Source: Pseudomonadota bacterium (lineage in GTDB: Bacteria; Pseudomonadota; Gammaproteobacteria; Burkholderiales; Thiobacillaceae). From it: DNA of 6,984 bases. The notes beneath the pieces are model-generated. The model had not been told where the DNA came from. It was given only the letters and a program-made list of their open reading frames with translations, and did not search any database. A program made the position numbers and the translations under genes. Below are positions 1 through 4,536 of the stretch, piece after piece (position 1 is the stretch's first letter; each line of letters starts with the position of its first letter). The stretch lies in NCBI GenBank assembly GCA_021821425.1, contig JAKACL010000157.1, forward strand, positions 1 through 6,984, given 5' to 3'.

Positions 1-2
1 AC

Positions 3-401
3 AACCCACAACTGGCCGAGCGCATCGTGCACGACCTCAACGCCGAGCCGAAACTGCCATTTGCCGACGCCAGCTTCGACGCGGTGGTGTGCACGGTGTC
101 GTTCGAATACCTGACGCAGCCGCACAAGATCGTCGCCGAGGCGCGGCGGGTGCTGAAGCCGGGCGGCATGTTCGTGGTGACGCTGTCGAACCGCTATTTC
201 CCGCCCAAGGTGATCAAGCTGTGGACCCAGCTGCACCCGATGGAGCGCATGGCCTGGGTCGGCTCGCTGATCAAGCAGGCCGGCTTCAAGAAGGTGGAAA
301 CTTACGTCGAGCGCGGCCTCAAGCGGCCGAAGGACGACCGCTACGCCGACAAGCTGACCGAATCCGATCCGCTGTTCGCAACCTGGGGCGTGGCGCCCTG
401 A
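3..401 (+). CDS. Class I SAM-dependent methyltransferase, C-terminal part (5' end outside window)
   Basis: The frame is open from the first complete codon at position 3 to a TGA at 399-401. The start codon lies upstream of the window, so the GTG at 27 should not be taken as the start. What remains is the second half of a Rossmann-type methyltransferase of the Methyltransf_11 kind. The acidic patch LPFADASFDAVVC corresponds to motifs II-III (sheet-4 region). It is followed by a helix ending in EARRVLKPGG, the typical post-motif III turn, and the strand FVVTLSN. The N-terminal SAM-binding glycine motif must lie in the missing part. Such enzymes move a methyl group from S-adenosylmethionine to small molecules, lipids, proteins or RNA. 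Nothing here identifies the acceptor. The C-terminal part, with LIKQAGFKKVETYVERG, is also usual for the fold. The family assignment is firm and the substrate is unknown. The next gene starts 13 nt downstream. Confidence 0.85.
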   Translation, partial: NPQLAERIVHDLNAEPKLPFADASFDAVVCTVSFEYLTQPHKIVAEARRVLKPGGMFVVTLSNRYFPPKVIKLWTQLHPMERMAWVGSLIKQAGFKKVETYVERGLKRPKDDRYADKLTESDPLFATWGVAP

Positions 402-414
402 TCGACACTTCGCG

Positions 415-897
415 ATGGCGCGCATCTTGATCGGGCTGATCGCCGACACCCACGGCCTGCTGCGGCCCGAAGCCGTTGCGGCCTTGCAGGGCTGCGCGCA
501 TATCGTTCATGCCGGCGACATCGGCTCGCGCAGCGGCGAGCCGCGTGGCGTGCTCGACACGCTGGCGCAGATTGCGCCCACGACGGTGGTGCGGGGCAAT
601 AACGACCGCGCCGACTGGGCGACGACGATCCCCTACACGGCGGATCTTGAATTCGAGCGCGTGCGCATCCACGTGCTGCATATTCTCGATGAGCTCGCCA
701 TCGATCCTGCCGCAGCGGGCATGCATGTCGTCGTGTCGGGCCATTCGCACCAGCCTCGCGTGGAAACCCGGGCGGGCGTATTGTTCGTCAACCCGGGCAG
801 CGCGGGACCTCGCCGCTTCAGGCTGCCGGTTAGCGTGGCCCGCCTGTGGCTGGAAGATGGATACGCCGAGGCAGAGCTGGTCACGCTTTTAAAGTAA
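415..897 (+). CDS. YfcE/MJ0936-type metallophosphoesterase
   Basis: This 160-residue protein is the normal length for small calcineurin-like phosphodiesterases of the YfcE/MJ0936 group. The metal-binding motifs appear in order: D-T-H at residues 11-13, GD at 34-35, GNND at 61-64, a histidine at 89 and GHSH at 109-112, followed by the typical NPGS at 126-129. These residues normally hold two divalent metals that cleave phosphodiester bonds. The physiological substrate is generally unknown, although family members act on model phosphodiesters. Residue 90, after the motif histidine, is Ile where Gly is common; the metal ligand itself is kept. No signal peptide is present, so it is probably cytosolic. 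The ATG at 415 gives a start just before the first beta strand (MARILIGLIADTH). I see no strong Shine-Dalgarno upstream, and expression may depend on the methyltransferase gene ending 13 nt earlier. Confidence 0.88.
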   Translation: MARILIGLIADTHGLLRPEAVAALQGCAHIVHAGDIGSRSGEPRGVLDTLAQIAPTTVVRGNNDRADWATTIPYTADLEFERVRIHVLHILDELAIDPAAAGMHVVVSGHSHQPRVETRAGVLFVNPGSAGPRRFRLPVSVARLWLEDGYAEAELVTLLK

Positions 898-911
898 GCT
901 TGTCTGACTGG

Positions 912-931
912 GTGCCGGCGGTTTCCGGCAC
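912..931 (+). terminator. Small hairpin in the gap before lemA (possible weak terminator)
   Basis: GTGCCGG at 912-918 and CCGGCAC at 925-931 form a perfect 7-bp stem with a 6-nt loop. It lies 14 nt after the phosphoesterase stop codon. The following bases (TACGCATATCTC) are not a T-run, so it lacks the second half of an intrinsic terminator. It may stabilise the 3' end of the upstream mRNA or reduce readthrough. It also marks a likely boundary between two transcription units. Confidence 0.35.
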
Positions 932-945
932 TACGCATATCTCTT

Positions 946-954
946 GAGGAGGAG
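946..954 (+). promoter_or_regulatory. Strong Shine-Dalgarno sequence of the LemA gene
   Basis: GAGGAGGAG contains a full AGGAGG at 947-952, 8 nt before the ATG at 961. It is the best ribosome binding site in the window and firmly fixes the LemA start. Its strength fits the first gene of a new operon, since the following genes in the cluster have weaker sites and are very tightly spaced. Confidence 0.8.
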
Positions 955-960
955 CGCGAC

Positions 961-1629
961 ATGTTGAAATGGCTGATGGTGACGTTCATGGCGCTTGCCC
1001 TGTCGGGCTGCGGCTATAACACCTTTCAATCGACCGACGAGGAAATCAAGGCGACCTGGGCCGAGGTGCTGAACCAGTACCAGCGCCGCGCCGACCTGGT
1101 GCCGAATCTGGTCAACGTGGTGAAGGGCTACGCGGCGCACGAGGAGAAGGTCTTACTCGAAGTGACCCAGGCGCGCGCCCGCGTCGGCAGCATCCAGGCT
1201 ACACCTGAACTGGTCAACGACGAGGTGGCGTTCCAGCGCTTCATCGCCGCGCAGGGCGAGCTGACCGGCGCGATTTCTCGGCTGCTGCTGGTGGCGGAGA
1301 ACTATCCGCAGCTGAAGGCCGACGGCCTGTTCCGCGACCTTCAGGCCCAGCTTGAAGGCACCGAGAACCGTATCACCGTCGCGCGCAACCGCTACATCGA
1401 TGCGGTGAAGACCTACAACGTCGCCGTGCGTTCCTTCCCGACCAACCTCACCGCGATGCTGTTTGGCTACAAGACCAAGCCAAGCTTTACGGTGGAAAAC
1501 GAAGCGGCGATCGCCAGGCCGCCCACGGTCGATTTCGGCACACCAGCGCCGGCTCCGGCACCCACGCCCACGCCTGCTCCGGCCCCCGCCAGTGGCGATT
1601 CGGGCGGCAGCCTGTCGCACGGCTACTGA
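961..1629 (+). CDS. lemA: LemA family lipoprotein
   Basis: The 222-residue product has a short hydrophobic leader with a lipobox, L-S-G-C at residues 14-17, so Cys17 is the likely lipidated first residue of an exported lipoprotein. Directly after it comes the LemA signature: YN at 19-20, DEEIKATWAEVLNQYQ, then RRADLVPNLVNVVKGYA. Helices typical of the family follow, including LLLVAENYPQLKAD and NRYIDAVKTYNVAVRSFP. From about residue 185 the protein runs into a low-complexity tail rich in Pro, Ala and Thr, ending in a short Gly/Ser stretch. LemA proteins are small helical, membrane-associated proteins found in many bacteria. Their molecular activity is not settled. The gene is followed after 6 nt by a TPM-domain gene, the common LemA-TPM arrangement, which supports the call. 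The start is fixed by a strong Shine-Dalgarno. The proline-rich tail could be a spacer or cell-wall-spanning linker (inference). Confidence 0.92.
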   Translation: MLKWLMVTFMALALSGCGYNTFQSTDEEIKATWAEVLNQYQRRADLVPNLVNVVKGYAAHEEKVLLEVTQARARVGSIQATPELVNDEVAFQRFIAAQGELTGAISRLLLVAENYPQLKADGLFRDLQAQLEGTENRITVARNRYIDAVKTYNVAVRSFPTNLTAMLFGYKTKPSFTVENEAAIARPPTVDFGTPAPAPAPTPTPAPAPASGDSGGSLSHGY

Positions 1630-1635
1630 AGCAGC

Positions 1636-2529
1636 ATGAGGCGCTTCGCCGCAACGCGCCTGGCGTTGGGCTGCCTGTTGGCGGTGCTTGCACTGCACGC
1701 CTGGGCGCAGATCGCAGTTCCCGAACTCACGCGCCGTGTCACCGATCTGACGGCGACGCTGAGTGCCGATCAGGTCGCCGCGCTGGAAAGCCGACTTGCT
1801 GCCTTTGAAGCAGCGCGCGGCAGCCAGATCGCGGTGTTGATTGTCCCCACGCTCGAAGGCGAGGACATTGCGCAGTTTGGCATCCGCGTTGCCGAGCAAT
1901 GGAAGATCGGCCGCGAGAAAGCCGATGACGGGTTGATCCTGATCGTCGCCAAGGACGACCGCGATATGCGGCTGGAAGTCGGCTACGGGCTGGAAGGCGC
2001 GATCCCCGATGCGGTTGCCAGGCGGGTGATTGCCGAGGTCATTGCGCCGCATTTTCGAGAGGGGGCCTATGCCGCCGGTATCGACGCCGGCGTCGATCAG
2101 CTGATGCGGCTGATCGAAGGCGAGGCGCTGCCGCCGCCGGAAAGGCCAGTCAACTCAAAAAGTTCGGGAGAAAGCCTGGTCCTTCTTCTGGTGCTGGGTT
2201 TTGTGATCGGCAACTTCATTTCGCCTCTGCTGGGGCGCGGCCTGGCGAGCAGCGCCTCGGGATTGGGGACGGCCGGTCTGGGCTGGCTGATGTCCGGCCT
2301 GCTGGGGTCTTCGTTGAAGATCGGCGGTTTGGTGTTTGTTGCGGTGCTGCTCTGGGGCGGGATAGGACGCAGCGGCCGGGGCGGCGGCGGCGGATTCGGC
2401 GGCTGGCCCGGTGGAGGTGGATTGGGTGGCTGGTCAAGCGGAGGCGGCTTGGGCGGCGGTCTGGGCGGAGGCTCCTGGGGCGGCGGCGGAGGTGGATTCG
2501 GCGGCGGAGGCGCCTCGGGGTCATGGTGA
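1636..2529 (+). CDS. TPM domain protein with signal peptide, membrane segments and glycine-rich tail (YgcG-like)
   Basis: This protein has 297 residues. Residues 1-24 form a signal peptide with a positive start, a hydrophobic core and an A-W-A cleavage motif before Gln25. A TPM domain covers roughly 28-165. It includes the opening VTDLTATLSADQVAALESRLAAFE, then QIAVLIVPTLEGEDI, the conserved DDG at 97-99 with LILIVAKDDRDMRLEVGYGLEG after it, and the closing helices. Two hydrophobic stretches, about 181-200 and 229-244, probably anchor it in the membrane. Residues 245-297 are a glycine-rich tail with few other residues, a hallmark of YgcG-like proteins. TPM domains have been linked to phosphatase activity in plant thylakoids and to membrane protein assembly or repair; the bacterial role is uncertain. 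The gene starts 6 nt after the LemA stop with no clear Shine-Dalgarno, which suggests translational coupling. The domain most likely faces the periplasm (inference). Confidence 0.9.
   Translation: MRRFAATRLALGCLLAVLALHAWAQIAVPELTRRVTDLTATLSADQVAALESRLAAFEAARGSQIAVLIVPTLEGEDIAQFGIRVAEQWKIGREKADDGLILIVAKDDRDMRLEVGYGLEGAIPDAVARRVIAEVIAPHFREGAYAAGIDAGVDQLMRLIEGEALPPPERPVNSKSSGESLVLLLVLGFVIGNFISPLLGRGLASSASGLGTAGLGWLMSGLLGSSLKIGGLVFVAVLLWGGIGRSGRGGGGGFGGWPGGGGLGGWSSGGGLGGGLGGGSWGGGGGGFGGGGASGSW
2506..2510 (+). promoter_or_regulatory. Possible ribosome binding site inside the glycine-rich coding tail
   Basis: GGAGG at 2506-2510 sits within the glycine codons of the upstream TPM gene, 12 nt before the ATG at 2523. 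That spacing is longer than ideal. The overlap of the two reading frames makes translational coupling at least as important as this site. Glycine codons produce such purine runs by chance, so the assignment is weak. Confidence 0.3.
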
Positions 2530-3026
2530 ATATCAGGCGCGTGTTGAAGCATCTCTTCATGCCTGGGTGGGCATGGAAGCGCGCATTTCCACAGGCCACG
2601 CTGGATGCGATCGAGGCCGCGATTCGCGCCTCCGAAACCGCGCATAGCGGCGAAATCCGTTTCGCCATCGAGAACAGCCTCGCGCCGGGGCAGGTATGGC
2701 GCGGCATCAGTGGCCGCGAACGGGCGATCGAGGTGTTTTCCAACCTACGCGTGTGGGACACCGAGCACAACAGCGGCGTGCTGATCTATCTGCTGCTGGC
2801 CGATCACGACATCGAGATTGTTGCCGACCGCGGCATCGCCGCGCAGGTGGATCCGGCCGACTGGGAAGCGGTGGCGCATGCGATGGAAGATGCATTCCGG
2901 CAGGGCGATTTCGAGCGCGGCGCGCTCGAGGGCATCGCGCAGATCGACGCGATCCTGGCGGCACATTTCCCGCCGTCCGGGCCTAATCCCGACGAGCTGG
3001 CGAACCGGCCGGTGATTGTGGGGTGA
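2523..3026 (+). CDS. Second, compact TPM domain protein
   Basis: The 167-residue product is a second TPM-domain protein without a signal peptide. A short N-terminal segment (residues 1-25; FMPGWAWKRAFPQ) precedes the domain. The domain opens with LDAIEAAIRASETAHSGEIRFAIE at 27-50, the usual start of the TPM fold. It continues with NSGVLIYLLLADHDIEIVADRGIAAQVD at 83-110, which matches the conserved central strands, and ends with helices around 113-148. The ATG overlaps the end of the preceding TPM gene by 7 nt, a sign of coupled translation. GTG at 2526 is an alternative start of equal frame. A LemA gene followed by two TPM genes, one secreted with a glycine tail and one short, is a recurring bacterial arrangement. 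The function is unknown. Without a clear leader it may act on the cytoplasmic side, opposite its neighbour (inference). The frame ends with TGA 4 nt before the next candidate start. Confidence 0.87.
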   Translation: MVNIRRVLKHLFMPGWAWKRAFPQATLDAIEAAIRASETAHSGEIRFAIENSLAPGQVWRGISGRERAIEVFSNLRVWDTEHNSGVLIYLLLADHDIEIVADRGIAAQVDPADWEAVAHAMEDAFRQGDFERGALEGIAQIDAILAAHFPPSGPNPDELANRPVIVG

Positions 3027-3030
3027 TGAG

Positions 3031-3560
3031 ATGCTGGCGTTTGTAGCATGGTGGATCCTGACGGCGGTTCTGGTGGAGCTCGCCAGCGGGCCCTTTTGTC
3101 TGCTGGTATATGGCCTGCAGCGGCGGCCGGTCTGGCCGCCTGGCTCGGTGCCGGCGTGCTGGTGCAGTTGCTGACGGCGGGCGCGATTGCGGTGCTGGGC
3201 ACGCTGGCGCTGCGCCGCTGGAAACAATCGACGGCGCATCCCGAATCCAATGTGCAGAACATGGACATCGGCCAGACGGTGCAGCTCGAGTCCTGGCAGG
3301 GCGAGGCCGAGGCGATCAAGGCGATTGCCGCAGCAAATGCCGAAGTCATTGCGCGGGTTGTGCGCGTGGTCTCGCTGCCCGGCGGCATGCAGGCGGTGAG
3401 CCTGAAAGTGGCGGAAAAATATGTCGAGGCCTTTGCCGGCATCGCCCGGACCGGCAACACCCTGTTCGCGCCGTCCAGCATGGCCGACCTGAGCTCGCTG
3501 ATCGCGGGCGCAATGAGCGTGGTGAAGTCGCAGGGCGGCAGCGGCGCAGTCAAGGCCTGA
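3031..3560 (+). pseudogene. NfeD-stomatin chimera: truncated NfeD front joined to the tail of an SPFH protein, with one frame break
   Basis: Reading from the ATG at 3031, which lies 7 nt after a TGGGG Shine-Dalgarno-like run, gives MLAFVAWWILTAVLVELAS and then GPFCLLVYGL, the typical first membrane helix of NfeD proteins. After the codon at 3115-3117 the frame must shift by one base to continue with AAAAGLAAWLGAGVLVQLL and LGTLALRRWK, the second NfeD helix pair. NMDIGQTVQLESWQ then begins the NfeD OB domain but stops short at about 3297. Immediately after, GEAEAIKAIAAANAEVIARV, PGGMQAVSLKVAEKYVEAF and GNTLFAPSSMADLSS match the C-terminal end of stomatin/SPFH proteins, about 85 residues, up to TGA at 3558-3560. 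Nearly all of the SPFH domain and most of the NfeD OB fold are absent. As it stands, an open frame of 170 codons runs from an ATG at 3048 and could still be translated, with a nonsense start of about 24 residues. NfeD and stomatin genes are usual neighbours, so a deletion across both is the simplest explanation. Confidence 0.7.
3298..3557 (+). other. Stomatin/SPFH C-terminal module within the chimera
   Basis: This segment encodes only the tail of a stomatin-like protein. It contains an alanine/glutamate-rich helix (EAEAIKAIAAANAEVIARV), the conserved turn PGGMQAV, the helix LKVAEKYVEAFAGIA, and the closing GNTLFAPSSMADLSS followed by an AMSVVKSQ helix. In intact SPFH proteins this region follows the band-7 domain and a long coiled coil and takes part in oligomerisation. 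Here the whole band-7 domain is missing, while the reading frame across the join with the NfeD part is kept. Similarity is judged by eye from the family pattern. Confidence 0.65.
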
Positions 3561-3565
3561 AGCCA

Positions 3566-3599
3566 GGTCCGGGGCATTCCCGGGCCCGCCGGCCGGACC
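3566..3599 (+). terminator. GC-rich hairpin after the chimeric gene (possible terminator)
   Basis: GGTCCGG at 3566-3572 pairs perfectly with CCGGACC at 3593-3599, around a 20-nt GC-rich loop that can itself fold. It begins 6 nt after the stop codon at 3558-3560. No T-run follows, so it is not a classical intrinsic terminator. It may help end the LemA/TPM transcript or protect its 3' end. Confidence 0.35.
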
Positions 3600-3607
3600 G
3601 CGGGCGG

Positions 3608-3654
3608 TTCAAGTTTGCGGCATTGCGGACGATATAACCAATACGCATAAAAAC
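3608..3654 (+). promoter_or_regulatory. AT-rich patch: candidate promoter for the hydrolase/GGDEF-EAL operon
   Basis: The 115-nt gap before the hydrolase gene contains an AT-rich island (GATATAACCAATACGCATAAAAA, about 3631-3653) in otherwise GC-rich DNA. TTGCGG occurs twice, at 3615-3620 and 3623-3628. The second copy is 17 nt upstream of CATAAA at 3646-3651, a plausible sigma70-like pair. TATAAC at 3633-3638 is a better -10 box but has no well-spaced -35. Position and composition support a promoter here; the exact boxes are uncertain. Confidence 0.4.
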
Positions 3655-3675
3655 ACGCGCCGCGCCGCGACGATC

Positions 3676-4533
3676 ATGATTTGGAACACCTTCCAGCTGC
3701 TGGCCGTTCTGGCGCTGCTCGTGCCGAGCGCGCCTGCGTTCGCGCGCGGCGAGGTCGAAGAGAGCCTGCCTTCCGGCGTGGTGGTCGGCGCGAGCTATCA
3801 TCCGGGCCGCAAGCAGTTGCCCGCGGTGCTGATCCTGCATGGCTTTCTGCAAACCCGAGATTTCCCCACCGTGGCCAGCACCATGGATGCGCTCACCAGC
3901 GGGGGCTACACGGTGCTGGCGCCGACGCTGTCGCTGGGGGTGTCGCGGCGCAACAAGAGCCTGCCCTGCGAGGCGCTGCATTTGCATACGCTCGAGGAAG
4001 ACGCGGAGGAGATTGCATTCTGGGTGCGCTGGCTGATGTCGAAGGGACATGCGCGCATCACGCTGATCGGCCATAGTTACGGCAATATGCAGCTGCTCGC
4101 CTACTTGGGCCGGAATCCGTCGCCGGTCGTGAAACAGTTGCTGATGATCAGCCTGACCGACGTGGAAGCCAAGCAGAGTGCGGCCCAACGCGCGCGCTTC
4201 GCCCAGACCTTGCGCGAACGCGTGGCGCGCGGGGACACCGGCCTGGCCGAAGTCGAGTTCGGCCATTGCAGGAAATATGTCAGTCCGCCCGCCAGCCTGC
4301 TGTCCTACATGAGCATCAGCCGGCAGCGCATTCTCGATGCCGTGGCACAGTCTCCGGTCCCGGCCCGGGCCATCATGGGCAGCCGGGATGACCGCATGGG
4401 GGCAGGCTGGATAGAACATTTGCAGGCACGCGGCATCGCCGTCAGCGTCATTCCGGGCGCCTCGCACTTTTTCGACAATCAGTTCGAATTCGATCTGCAT
4501 GAAGTTGTGCTGCAGACCGTGACGGGGCGCTGA
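3676..4533 (+). CDS. Exported alpha/beta hydrolase
   Basis: This protein has 285 residues. Residues 1-23 look like a signal peptide: MIWNTF, a hydrophobic core, then A-F-A before Arg24. The mature part is an alpha/beta hydrolase. HG at 55-56 (LILHGFLQT) is the oxyanion-hole motif. GHSYG at 132-136 is the nucleophile elbow with Ser134. SRDD at 236-239 supplies the likely acid, and His264 in GASHFFD is the likely catalytic histidine, so the triad looks complete. The family includes esterases, lipases and thioesterases; the substrate cannot be told from sequence. Cys98 and Cys198 are the only cysteines and could form a disulfide in the periplasm (inference). The ATG at 3676 has no strong Shine-Dalgarno but gives the complete leader. 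The stop codon is 3 nt before the GGDEF-EAL gene, so both are probably transcribed and translated together. Confidence 0.85.
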   Translation: MIWNTFQLLAVLALLVPSAPAFARGEVEESLPSGVVVGASYHPGRKQLPAVLILHGFLQTRDFPTVASTMDALTSGGYTVLAPTLSLGVSRRNKSLPCEALHLHTLEEDAEEIAFWVRWLMSKGHARITLIGHSYGNMQLLAYLGRNPSPVVKQLLMISLTDVEAKQSAAQRARFAQTLRERVARGDTGLAEVEFGHCRKYVSPPASLLSYMSISRQRILDAVAQSPVPARAIMGSRDDRMGAGWIEHLQARGIAVSVIPGASHFFDNQFEFDLHEVVLQTVTGR

Positions 4534-4536
4534 CGC

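Noticed and set aside
27..29. GTG at 27 as the true start of the methyltransferase
   Set aside because: The frame is open upstream to the window edge, and a start here would leave out the SAM-binding half of the fold.
1153..2052. A 299-codon open frame on the - strand opposite the LemA and TPM genes
   Set aside because: The sense strand has clear LemA and TPM signatures across the same bases; the antisense product has no coherent fold features.
2385..2520. GGC/GGA-rich DNA as a possible non-coding repeat or G-quadruplex array
   Set aside because: It is explained by the glycine-rich tail that is usual for YgcG-like proteins. Structure formation cannot be judged from sequence alone here.
2097..2645. 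A proline-rich open frame on the - strand
   Set aside because: The proline runs are simply the complement of the glycine codons in the TPM tail.
3105..3125. Programmed -1 ribosomal frameshifting in the NfeD-like gene
   Set aside because: No X-XXY-YYZ slippery site lies at the frame change, and the downstream part is itself truncated and fused, which favours decay or sequence error.
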